This document shows, in pieces, positions 19,642 to 27,185 of a DNA stretch of 64,000 nucleotides; the first letter of the stretch is position 1, and the number at the start of each line of letters is the position of its first letter. Position numbers and translations under genes: made by a program. The stretch covers positions 344,627-408,626 of the forward strand of contig NZ_CANLMZ010000003.1 of the NCBI RefSeq assembly GCF_947492645.1, given 5' to 3'. The notes under the pieces were generated by a model. It ran no database searches, had not been told where the DNA came from, and saw only the letters and a list, made by a program, of their open reading frames with translations. The DNA is from an uncultured Pontibacter sp. GTDB lineage: Bacteria > Bacteroidota > Bacteroidia > Cytophagales > Hymenobacteraceae.

Positions 19642-20649
19642 ATGAGGATAATAATACCGATGGCAGGTATGGGCAAGCGCATGCGCCCACACACATTAAC
19701 GGTACCGAAACCACTTATTCCTATTGCAGGTAAGCCCATTGTGCAGCGCCTTGTAGAGGACATCGCAAAAGTATGCCAGGAGCCTATAGAAGAAGTAGCC
19801 TTTATAGTTGGGCGCTTTGGCGATAAAGTTGAGGCAGACCTTAAAGGTATAGCCGAAAAGATTGGCGCAAAAGGCAGCATCCATTACCAGGATGAAGCTC
19901 TTGGCACAGCGCACGCCATTATGTGTGCTCAGGATGCTTTATTGGGTAAGGTAGTAGTGGCTTTTGCCGATACTTTGTTTAAGGCAGATTTTCAGCTAGA
20001 CACTAATGCAGACGGCACTATTTGGGTACAGCGCGTAGAAGACCCGCGCCCTTTTGGTGTTATCAAACTAAACGAAAACAACGAGATTACCGATTTTGTA
20101 GAGAAGCCGCAGGAGTTTGTTTCTGACCTGGCTATTATCGGCATCTATTATTTCCGTGACGGAGCGTACCTGCGAAGCGAGTTGCAATACCTGCTGGACA
20201 ATGACATCAAGGATAAAGGTGAGTACCAACTTACTAATGCCTTGGAGAACATGAAGAATAAGGGCACTAAGTTTATACCTGCCGTTATCTCAGAATGGTT
20301 AGATTGTGGAAATAAAAACGCAACAGTTTATACTAATCAGCGCTATTTAGAGTATATAAAAGACGAAGAAGGCTTGGTTGCCTCTTCTGCGAAGCTGGAG
20401 AACGCGGTGATTATACCTCCTGTATACATTGGCGATAATGTTCAGATTACTAATTCGGTAATTGGCCCACATGTTTCCATCGGAAACAATAGCAGCGTAT
20501 ACAATTCTATAGTGAGCAATTCTATTGTTCAGGAGAGCACCAACCTTAAAAACGGCAATGTTGCAAACTCAATGCTTGGCAATTTTGTTGTGTATGAGGG
20601 TCGTCAGTCCGATCTCAGCCTCGGCGACTACAACACGCTTATAGACTAG
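19642..20649 (+). CDS. Sugar-phosphate nucleotidyltransferase with left-handed beta-helix
   Basis: A 335-residue enzyme of the glucose-1-phosphate thymidylyl/uridylyltransferase family, which makes an NDP-sugar and pyrophosphate. The N-terminal signature MAGMGKRMRPHTLTVPKPLI carries the nucleotide loop and lysine. The catalytic domain runs to about 230 (DTLFKAD, FGVIKLNENNEITDFVEKP, WLDCGNKNA). The C-terminal part (about 245-330) has isoleucine/valine hexapeptide-like repeats (VIIPPVYIGDNV, SVIGPHVSIGNNSSVYNSIV), suggesting a beta-helix. The exact sugar and nucleotide are unknown. It should supply surface glycan precursors, fitting the flippase upstream. Confidence 0.88.
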   Translation: MRIIIPMAGMGKRMRPHTLTVPKPLIPIAGKPIVQRLVEDIAKVCQEPIEEVAFIVGRFGDKVEADLKGIAEKIGAKGSIHYQDEALGTAHAIMCAQDALLGKVVVAFADTLFKADFQLDTNADGTIWVQRVEDPRPFGVIKLNENNEITDFVEKPQEFVSDLAIIGIYYFRDGAYLRSELQYLLDNDIKDKGEYQLTNALENMKNKGTKFIPAVISEWLDCGNKNATVYTNQRYLEYIKDEEGLVASSAKLENAVIIPPVYIGDNVQITNSVIGPHVSIGNNSSVYNSIVSNSIVQESTNLKNGNVANSMLGNFVVYEGRQSDLSLGDYNTLID

Positions 20650-20655
20650 AGTACC

Positions 20656-22419
20656 ATGAACACATTCCGAAACATCCTATTCGCTACTTGCTGCGTTTCT
20701 ATGCTTGCAGCAGCAGATGCCCATGCGCAGTCTTCTAAAAAGAAGGCCAAAGCAGCTAAGGAGGCAGCTACTGCACAAGCCCCAATGGTTAAAGAACCAT
20801 CGGAGCAGGAAAGGCAGATTAGCGAAGCGTTGTTTCTGGATGGCCTGAAATATTTTATGCTGGAGGACTACCAACAAGCCCTCCAGCTTTTTCAGAAAGC
20901 CCATACGGTAACGCCCAATAACGCAGGGCTAAACTATAAAATCGGCGAAACTTACCTGTTTCTGAAAGATGCCAGAGCTGCCGTGCCATTTGCGCAGGCA
21001 GCTGTTGCCTTAGACAGCAAAAACCCATACTATTACCTGCTGCTGGCGCAGCTCCACACAGACCAGAAACAGTTTGATGCCGCTGCACAGGCTTACAACG
21101 ACTTGTTGCGCAACGTACCTGATTCGGAGGAATATCTTTTTAACCTGGCCGATTTATACTTGGCACAATCGCGATATGATGATGCCCTTAAAACGTATGA
21201 GCGCATCGAAAAACAATTTGGCGAGTTAGAGCAGCTAACAGTAAGCAGGCAACAAATTTACCTGCGTCAGAAAAACATAGAAAAAGCAATTCAGGAGGGC
21301 GAAAAGCTAATTGCCAACTACCCTACTGAGCCACGTTACTTCTTAGCGCAGGCAGAACTGTACAATGCCAGCCAAAAGCCGGATCAAGCTATTTCCGTAC
21401 TGGAAAAGGCGCTTAACCTGGACCCCAATAACCCATTTGCACACCTCATGCTCTCTGACCTGTACCGCCAGAAAGGCAACCAGGCTGAGTCTGAGAAAAG
21501 AGTAAAATTAGCGTTTGCCAGCGCTGAACTGGATATTGATACCAAGGTGCGTATTCTGGTGGATTTTATACGCCAATTACCTAACCCTGCTATCGAGGAG
21601 GTATCCTTGGAATTAGTAGACCTTACTATCAAGAACCACCCTCAAGAAGCGAAGGCTTATGCAGTAGCCGGTGACCTGCAAACAATTGTTGGCAAAAAGG
21701 AAAAGGCGCGAAACAACTATCTTGAAGCCGTTAAGTTAGATGACTCCCATTTTAAAATATGGCAGCAAATTGTACTGCTAGACGCGGAACTGGCACAGGC
21801 TGACTCATTAGTAATTCATTCAGATAAAGCGCTGGAGCTGTTCCCGAACCAGGCTGTTTTCTGGTTTTATAATGGTACCGGCCATATGATCGAGAAAAAC
21901 TACACGAAAGCAGTTAAAGCACTAGAGCAAGGCAAGCGCTTATCGGTTGGCGAGCCAGAACTGGTAGCACAATTTAACTTGCAACTCGGAGACAGCTATA
22001 ACTCCCTTAAGGAGCACGCAAAGTCTGACGCAGCTTACGAAGCTGTGCTAGCGCATGATGCCAACAACGCACACGTGCTAAACAACTACAGCTACTTCTT
22101 ATCGTTGCGTGGCGAGCACATGCAAAAAGCCAGAACCATGTCTGAGCGCCTTGTAAAGCAGCATCCCACTAACCCAACCTACCTGGATACTTACGCTTGG
22201 GTACTTTACAGATTAGGGGAATATACTGAGGCCCGGAAATACCTGGAACAGGCAGTTGCCATATCAGATGATGCCACCATTGTTGAACACTACGGCGACG
22301 TATTGTATAAATTAGGCAAAAAGGAAGAGGCCGTAAGCCAATGGCAGAAGGCAAAACTAAAAGGAGAGGCCTCAGCCCATATCGACAGAAAAATAAAAGA
22401 CAAAAAGCTTTATGAGTAA
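20656..22419 (+). CDS. Secreted tetratricopeptide-repeat protein
   Basis: A 587-residue protein with a signal peptide (cut near AHAQ) and a Lys/Ala-rich linker, followed by a long array of TPR units from about residue 50 to the end. Units such as GLKYFMLEDYQQALQLFQKA, VALDSKNPYYYLLLAQLHTD and LDTYAWVLYRLGEYTEARKY show the TPR pattern. TPR arrays are protein-interaction scaffolds. The gene begins seven bases after the nucleotidyltransferase and its end overlaps the DUF4292 gene by 8 bases, so it belongs to an envelope operon that also encodes an EnvC-like protein. I cannot name its partner. Confidence 0.9.
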   Translation: MNTFRNILFATCCVSMLAAADAHAQSSKKKAKAAKEAATAQAPMVKEPSEQERQISEALFLDGLKYFMLEDYQQALQLFQKAHTVTPNNAGLNYKIGETYLFLKDARAAVPFAQAAVALDSKNPYYYLLLAQLHTDQKQFDAAAQAYNDLLRNVPDSEEYLFNLADLYLAQSRYDDALKTYERIEKQFGELEQLTVSRQQIYLRQKNIEKAIQEGEKLIANYPTEPRYFLAQAELYNASQKPDQAISVLEKALNLDPNNPFAHLMLSDLYRQKGNQAESEKRVKLAFASAELDIDTKVRILVDFIRQLPNPAIEEVSLELVDLTIKNHPQEAKAYAVAGDLQTIVGKKEKARNNYLEAVKLDDSHFKIWQQIVLLDAELAQADSLVIHSDKALELFPNQAVFWFYNGTGHMIEKNYTKAVKALEQGKRLSVGEPELVAQFNLQLGDSYNSLKEHAKSDAAYEAVLAHDANNAHVLNNYSYFLSLRGEHMQKARTMSERLVKQHPTNPTYLDTYAWVLYRLGEYTEARKYLEQAVAISDDATIVEHYGDVLYKLGKKEEAVSQWQKAKLKGEASAHIDRKIKDKKLYE

Positions 22420-23164
22420 ACACCTTTTGGTGGCATTGTTGGCAGTACTCCTGTTAGCAGGCTGTAAAAAAGAGACCCTGCCTAGCACAGCCTCAGAATC
22501 AACAGCAACTGTAGGTCGCGTTACAGTAAATAACCTGGATTTCACATACCTTAACTCCAAGGCTCAAATCACTTTTTCAGATAAGAACGATAATTTGTCA
22601 TCTGGCATCTCTATGCGCATCAAGAAAGACAGCGTCATCTGGATTTCGGTGCAGCCGGGCCTTGGTATCGAAGCGGCTCGCATGAAGCTAACCCAGGACT
22701 CTGTTTACATGATTAACCGTTTACAGAAAGAATTTGCCGCTACCGATTACAGCTTTCTAAGAAGCAAACTTAACGTAGATGTAAATTTTGATGTGATACA
22801 ATCTATTTTATTGGGCAATTACCAGTCGCAGGGTACTGAAAAGGTGATGGCAGCCAATGATATGCAGCACATACAGCAAACGCGCCAGCACATGCTTTTC
22901 GACTATTTTATCAACCTTAGTAACAGTAAACTTAAGCAGCTAAATGTACAGGATAACAGTAATGGCAATACAATTACTGTAAAGTATGACAGCTTTAATA
23001 AAGTAGGTACTGTTCCTTTTGCTCATGATTTAGCGGCACAGGTACTGCAAAAAGGCCAGGTTACAGATTTTACGTTGAAACATAGCCGCATCTCTATTAC
23101 AGATCAAAATTTGGATTTCCCTTTCTCCATTCCGAAAGACTATAAACGCCTTACTTTTAATTAA
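22412..23164 (+). CDS. DUF4292 lipoprotein
   Basis: A 250-residue lipoprotein with signal MSKHLLVALLAVLLLAGC (lipidated Cys18). The mature region fits DUF4292, a Bacteroidota family with a LolA/LolB-like half-barrel: KDSVIWISVQPGLGIEAARM, DSVYMINRLQKEF and the C-terminal FSIPKDYKRLTF are typical. The resemblance to LolA/LolB suggests binding of a lipid or acyl chain, but no function is proven. It overlaps the TPR gene by 8 bases and is followed 75 bases later by the degenerate LytM gene, an order also found in other Bacteroidota. Confidence 0.85.
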   Translation: MSKHLLVALLAVLLLAGCKKETLPSTASESTATVGRVTVNNLDFTYLNSKAQITFSDKNDNLSSGISMRIKKDSVIWISVQPGLGIEAARMKLTQDSVYMINRLQKEFAATDYSFLRSKLNVDVNFDVIQSILLGNYQSQGTEKVMAANDMQHIQQTRQHMLFDYFINLSNSKLKQLNVQDNSNGNTITVKYDSFNKVGTVPFAHDLAAQVLQKGQVTDFTLKHSRISITDQNLDFPFSIPKDYKRLTFN

Positions 23165-23177
23165 ATCTGACACCGCA

Positions 23178-23209
23178 TTGGTACTTCACTTATAGTTTTG
23201 CCATATTTG
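23178..23209 (+). promoter_or_regulatory. Possible promoter for the EnvC-like gene
   Basis: TTG at 23178-23180, a 21-base spacer and CATATTTG at 23202-23209, one mismatch from TAnnTTTG. The ATG lies 30 bases further on. Confidence 0.45.
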
Positions 23210-23239
23210 TAGACTAAGTGCATACCAACCTATAGTTTA

Positions 23240-24475
23240 ATGAAGGCCCTTTACCGATTAGTCTTTTTACTGAGCATACTTTCTATACCCTTGGCTGCTC
23301 AAGCCCAGAAGGTAAAATCCAAAGCACAGCTCGAAAAAGAGAAAAAGGAAAACCTTAACAGGATAAAGCAAGCGAACCAGATTCTGCAGCAAACCAAAAA
23401 GCAGAAAGAAGCCTCTATTGGCCAGCTTAATGCCATCAAGGAAAAAATCACCGTTCAGACTGGTGTCATCACCAACATATCCCGGGAGATAACATACATA
23501 CAATCTGATGTGCAGGAAACAGAAGGCATTGTAAAATCCCTGCAAAAAGACCTGGACAACCTGAAGGCAGAGTATGCCACAATGGTATACGCGGCATCAA
23601 AAACAGCTAATAGCTACAACAAACTAATGTTCCTGTTTGCCGCTGAATCTTTTAATCAACTGGTGATGCGCCTGCGCTACCTGCAACAATACTCTGATGC
23701 GCGCCATAAACAGGTAGAGCAGATAAGCAAGGTACAGGCTGCACTAACAGGCCAGCTTAATCTTTTAGAGTCAAAGCGAAAGCAGAAGCAAAACCTGTTA
23801 AGCAAACAAATTGCAGAAAGCAAAAACCTGCAGACGCTAAAAGTGCAGCAGGACAGCGTAATTAACCGCCTGAGCAAGCAGGAAACTAATTTAAAGCAGG
23901 AGGTTGCGCAGCGCCAACAGGCAGTAAAGAAGCTTGATAAATTAATTGCCGACATTGTACGCGAGGAAATAGCAAGAGCGGCACGAGCAGCGCGTGAGGC
24001 TGGCAAAGCCTCTAGTGGCAGCAGCAGCAAAATGACACTAACTCCAGAGGCTGCTTTGATATCATCTTCGTTTGCCGGAAACAGGGGAAGGCTGGCATGG
24101 CCTGTAGAGCGTGGCTTTATATCACAGAAGTTTGGTCGCCACAATCACCCTGTATTAAAAGGTGTAGTTGTAGAAAACCGCGGCATCGACATCCAAACCT
24201 CACAGGGAGCAACAGCAAGAGCTATATTTGAAGGTAAAGTACTTACAGTTGCATCTGTACCGGGCATGAACAATATTGTAATGGTACAACACGGTGAGTA
24301 CTTTACTGTTTACGCAAAGCTTAAATCAGTTAATGTGACCACAGGCCAGACGGTAAAGATAAAAGACATTATAGGCACCATATACACCGATACAGACGGG
24401 ACAACTGAACTCCAGTTCCAGGTATGGAAGAACAGCGACAACATGAACCCGGAACTTTGGCTACTTAGAAAATAA
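23240..24475 (+). CDS. Degenerate LytM (EnvC-like) murein hydrolase activator
   Basis: A 411-residue periplasmic protein: signal peptide (cut near AQAQ), a long coiled coil (about 25-250) rich in Lys, Gln and Glu, then a LytM/M23 domain (about 285-411). The domain keeps the fold signatures AWPVERGFISQKFGRHNHP, RGIDIQTSQG and MVQHGEYFTVYAKL. The zinc site is broken: the first His (HxGxD) is Asn (ENRGID) and the HLHFE motif reads ELQFQ. This is the pattern of E. coli EnvC, which has no hydrolase activity but turns on septal amidases. A similar role in daughter-cell separation is inferred; the amidase partner is not in the window. Confidence 0.88.
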   Translation: MKALYRLVFLLSILSIPLAAQAQKVKSKAQLEKEKKENLNRIKQANQILQQTKKQKEASIGQLNAIKEKITVQTGVITNISREITYIQSDVQETEGIVKSLQKDLDNLKAEYATMVYAASKTANSYNKLMFLFAAESFNQLVMRLRYLQQYSDARHKQVEQISKVQAALTGQLNLLESKRKQKQNLLSKQIAESKNLQTLKVQQDSVINRLSKQETNLKQEVAQRQQAVKKLDKLIADIVREEIARAARAAREAGKASSGSSSKMTLTPEAALISSSFAGNRGRLAWPVERGFISQKFGRHNHPVLKGVVVENRGIDIQTSQGATARAIFEGKVLTVASVPGMNNIVMVQHGEYFTVYAKLKSVNVTTGQTVKIKDIIGTIYTDTDGTTELQFQVWKNSDNMNPELWLLRK

Positions 24476-24477
24476 CT

Positions 24478-24539
24478 CCTGCTGCCATAAATGGGAAATG
24501 CACGGCTTTAGCCGTGCATTTCCCATTTATGGCAGCAGG
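24478..24539 (+). terminator. Perfect 29-bp hairpin after the EnvC-like gene
   Basis: Arms 24478-24506 and 24511-24539 are exact reverse complements of 29 bases, with only a TTTA loop, starting two bases after the stop codon. This is far longer than needed for an intrinsic terminator and lacks a clean T-run. It probably ends the operon and may also protect the 3-prime end. Confidence 0.8.
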
Positions 24540-24620
24540 TAATACCTATTTATACTGTTAACCACTCTATGATTAGAGGCGTACGCACAAAGTAGTATTT
24601 ATTCCATATAGCCCTAAAAC

Positions 24621-24646
24621 AAAAAAACACCCTACAGTGCAGGGTG
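24621..24646 (-). terminator. Minus-strand intrinsic terminator with no gene upstream
   Basis: Read on the minus strand: CACCCT, a 7-base loop, AGGGTG, then seven T residues and a further TTTT. This is a textbook terminator oriented for transcripts coming from 24650 upward on the minus strand, where no coding gene exists. Confidence 0.55.
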
Positions 24647-24687
24647 CCTTTCCAAGCTATGAAAACAAACTTAATATTTTATATATA

Positions 24688-24718
24688 AGTGCATCTTTGG
24701 GTTTCCAAAACTTGCACT
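24688..24718 (-). ncRNA. Candidate small RNA (two-step hairpin upstream of the orphan terminator)
   Basis: The outer stem AGTGCA / TGCACT encloses an inner stem TTTGG / CCAAA with a 4-base loop. On the minus strand it would lie about 40 bases before the orphan terminator at 24621-24646. Structure plus terminator suggest a short noncoding transcript, but the promoter was not identified and the transcript length is unknown. Confidence 0.25.
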
Positions 24719-25224
24719 ATCATTTCTAACTCTAAATTACTACGTAAAGATTAAATCTGCAAATAATAAGCTAATAATTCAGCATTTATGATTAATCGTT
24801 GTATAGCTATACTACTATCTTATTCCTTTTGTTACTGAAATATATATATTTTTTTTAAGATATAAGTTTCCTGCACAAGAAGAAGTCAAATTCATATCTC
24901 TCTAATCAGAGATAATGTTGCTTTAAAACAGGTAATATAATTTTAAGAGTATACTTCCCTATTTAATGATCTTACAACAAGTATAATGCCAACAACTCTC
25001 AGAATATATAACCTGCTGATAAACAGCAATAAGCATAATAAAACAACAAACCCATCTTCCCAATTTGGGACAATATACTTCATACACCTCCCATCTTTAG
25101 ATAACTTCATCCTCTATCGGAACCCAACACTTGAAATATAGAAGCGACCTACTTTAATACAAGCTCTGAAATGTATTGCAGCTATTTAAGCTATAGTATA
25201 CAGTAATTAAACTTATCTCGGTTG

Positions 25225-25259
25225 TTGTGGGTTTATTTAAAATATTAACCCTAATTTTG
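25225..25259 (+). promoter_or_regulatory. Promoter of the tatA-tatA-gatA operon
   Basis: TTG at 25225-25227 and an exact -7 match TAATTTTG at 25252-25259, with a 24-base spacer that is on the long side. The first tatA ATG is 26 bases further on. Confidence 0.55.
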
Positions 25260-25285
25260 CGATATACATTTTTAAATTTAACAAC

Positions 25286-25498
25286 ATGGAAATCACTAAC
25301 ATTTTCCTATTTATTGGTGGTCTTGGCGGCACAGAAGTAATCCTAATTCTGGTTGTTATTCTTTTACTTTTCGGTGCAAAGCGCATCCCTGAACTTGCTA
25401 AAGGTCTTGGTCGCGGCATCAGAGAATTTAAAGACGCTACGAAAGAAGTTAAGAGCGAGATTGAGTCTTCTGTAAAAGACGACGATCGCACAAAATAA
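25286..25498 (+). CDS. tatA: Twin-arginine translocase subunit TatA/TatE, copy 1
   Basis: A 70-residue single-pass inner-membrane protein. The hydrophobic N-terminal helix ([17 protein letters not shown]) is followed by the FG hinge and the amphipathic helix [20 protein letters not shown], with a charged tail. TatA forms the size-fitting channel or membrane-thinning patch that passes folded proteins delivered by TatC. Neither tatC nor tatB is in the window. The second tatA follows 30 bases later. Confidence 0.95.
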   Translation: MEITNIFLFIGGLGGTEVILILVVILLLFGAKRIPELAKGLGRGIREFKDATKEVKSEIESSVKDDDRTK

Positions 25499-25528
25499 GC
25501 TAACCAAGTAGCAGCTATTACAGAGGCT

Positions 25529-25741
25529 ATGTGTTTAACTACTGTTTTCCTTTTCCTGGGGGACCTGGGGGGAGGAGAAATGCTTGTTGTAATGACAGCA
25601 GTCCTATTATTGTTTGGCGCAGATCGTATACCCAGCATTGCACGCTCTTTTGGGCGAGGTATGAGGGAGTTTAAAGATGCGACAAATGAAATCAAAAATG
25701 AATTAGAGCGTTCTGTCGAAGACGAAAAGAAGTCAAAATAG
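25529..25741 (+). CDS. tatA: Twin-arginine translocase subunit TatA/TatE, copy 2
   Basis: A second 70-residue TatA, paralogous to copy 1. It has GGGEMLVVMTAVLLLFG, the FG hinge and DRIPSIARSFGRGMREFKDA. Key differences are MCLTTVFLFLGD at the N-terminus, Asp for Lys after the hinge and Ser-Ile-Ala-Arg-Ser-Phe for Glu-Leu-Ala-Lys-Gly-Leu. It lies one base before the gatA start, so translation is likely coupled. It may form mixed oligomers with copy 1 or serve different cargo. Confidence 0.93.
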   Translation: MCLTTVFLFLGDLGGGEMLVVMTAVLLLFGADRIPSIARSFGRGMREFKDATNEIKNELERSVEDEKKSK

Positions 25742-25742
25742 A

Positions 25743-27179
25743 TTGAAACAGTATAACTCGCTACAGGATATTCGCACTGCCATAGCCAATGAGCAGCTCA
25801 CGTGCCGGCAGTTGGTGGATCATTACATCCACAACATCAAGGAAAAGGCTGAACTAAATGCATTCCTCGAAGTATTTGAGCAGGAAGCATATACACAAGC
25901 CGATATCGTAGACCATAAATTAGCCAACGGCACCGCCGGAAAACTGGCAGGTATGGTTATAGGCATTAAGGATGTGTTAGCCTTTGAAGGCCATAGCCTT
26001 CAGGCTTCCAGCCAGATCTTAAACGGGTTCAAATCGTTGTATACTGCTACTGCGGTGCAGCGTTTGATTGCTGAGGATGCCATCATTATCGGACGCCAGA
26101 ACTGCGATGAGTTTGCGATGGGTGCCTCTAACGAAAATTCATCTTTTGGCCCTGCATTAAATGCAGATGACACCACACGGGTTCCGGGTGGCTCTTCAGG
26201 TGGTTCCGCAGTTGCTGTTCAAGCGGACCTTTGCTTAGCCTCTATAGGCTCAGACACGGGTGGATCAGTACGCCAACCAGCGTCATTCTGTGGTGTGGTA
26301 GGGCTAAAGCCGACTTACTCGCGTATTTCCCGCTACGGCCTGATAGCTTATGCTTCTTCATTCGACCAAGTTGGTATAATTTCTAAAAGTGTGTCGGATG
26401 CGGCGCTGTTGTTAGAGGTAATGGCTGGCAAGGATGAGTATGACAGCACGGTAAGCCAGCGCGAAGTGCCTGCCTATAGCCAGCAGTTAGCTACTGATAA
26501 GAAGTATAAAATCGGGTACATCCGCGACTGCTTCGAAAGCGAAGGCTTAGATACAGAAGTTAAGGATGCTATACTTGGCGTGAAAGACATGCTAAAAGAG
26601 TCGGGCCATGAAGTAGAGGCTGTAGATTTCCCGTACCTTGACTACATCGTACCAACCTACTACATACTGACTACAGCAGAAGCCAGTTCTAATTTAGGCC
26701 GCTACGATGGCGTAAAGTATGGCTACCGCTCAGAAAACGCTACAGACCTTACGTCACTTTACAAAAAAACAAGATCTGAAGGTTTTGGTGCTGAAGTACA
26801 GCGTCGTATTATGCTGGGCACTTTTGTGTTAAGTGCTGATTATTACGATGCATACTATACAAAGGCTCAGCGCGTTAGAAGACTGATAAAAGAGAAAACA
26901 GACGAGTTGCTGCAGGCTTACGATTTCCTTATCTTGCCTACAGCTCCTACTACTGCTTTTAAGTTAGGAGAAAACACAGCAAATCCGTTAGCTATGTACT
27001 TAGCTGATATATTTACTGTACAGGCCTCTCTAGCAGGTGTCCCAGCCATTTCTATACCGGTTGGCCGTGATGCCAACGGCCTTTCCATCGGGTTGCAGCT
27101 GATGACCCGCTCATTTGAAGAGTCGCAGATGCTTGCTCTTTCAAATTATATACTGGATAAGATAACCGTTGAAGCATAA
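25743..27179 (+). CDS. gatA: Aspartyl/glutamyl-tRNA amidotransferase subunit A
   Basis: Amidase subunit of GatCAB, which releases ammonia from glutamine to convert Glu-tRNA-Gln (and Asp-tRNA-Asn) to the correct amide. The Ser-cisSer-Lys triad is visible: Lys76 in GIKDV, Ser151 in GGSSGGSAVAVQ and Ser175 in GSDTGGSVRQP. The start is TTG at 25743 (reading MKQYNSLQDIRTAI), because that N-terminus matches the family and the first in-frame ATG (residue 71) would remove the catalytic region. Length 478 is normal. gatB and gatC are elsewhere. Confidence 0.95.
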   Translation: MKQYNSLQDIRTAIANEQLTCRQLVDHYIHNIKEKAELNAFLEVFEQEAYTQADIVDHKLANGTAGKLAGMVIGIKDVLAFEGHSLQASSQILNGFKSLYTATAVQRLIAEDAIIIGRQNCDEFAMGASNENSSFGPALNADDTTRVPGGSSGGSAVAVQADLCLASIGSDTGGSVRQPASFCGVVGLKPTYSRISRYGLIAYASSFDQVGIISKSVSDAALLLEVMAGKDEYDSTVSQREVPAYSQQLATDKKYKIGYIRDCFESEGLDTEVKDAILGVKDMLKESGHEVEAVDFPYLDYIVPTYYILTTAEASSNLGRYDGVKYGYRSENATDLTSLYKKTRSEGFGAEVQRRIMLGTFVLSADYYDAYYTKAQRVRRLIKEKTDELLQAYDFLILPTAPTTAFKLGENTANPLAMYLADIFTVQASLAGVPAISIPVGRDANGLSIGLQLMTRSFEESQMLALSNYILDKITVEA

Positions 27180-27185
27180 ACTCCA

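Larger units (their letters stand above)
24540..25221. other. AT-rich intergenic gap, no gene found
   Basis: Nearly 700 bases, strongly AT-rich, with stops in all frames. It contains three copies of the dispersed TATACTT/AAGTATA heptamer, an ATCTCT-AGAGAT mini-palindrome near 24895-24914, and the minus-strand terminator and hairpin listed next. No protein of believable length can be read. Confidence 0.6.
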
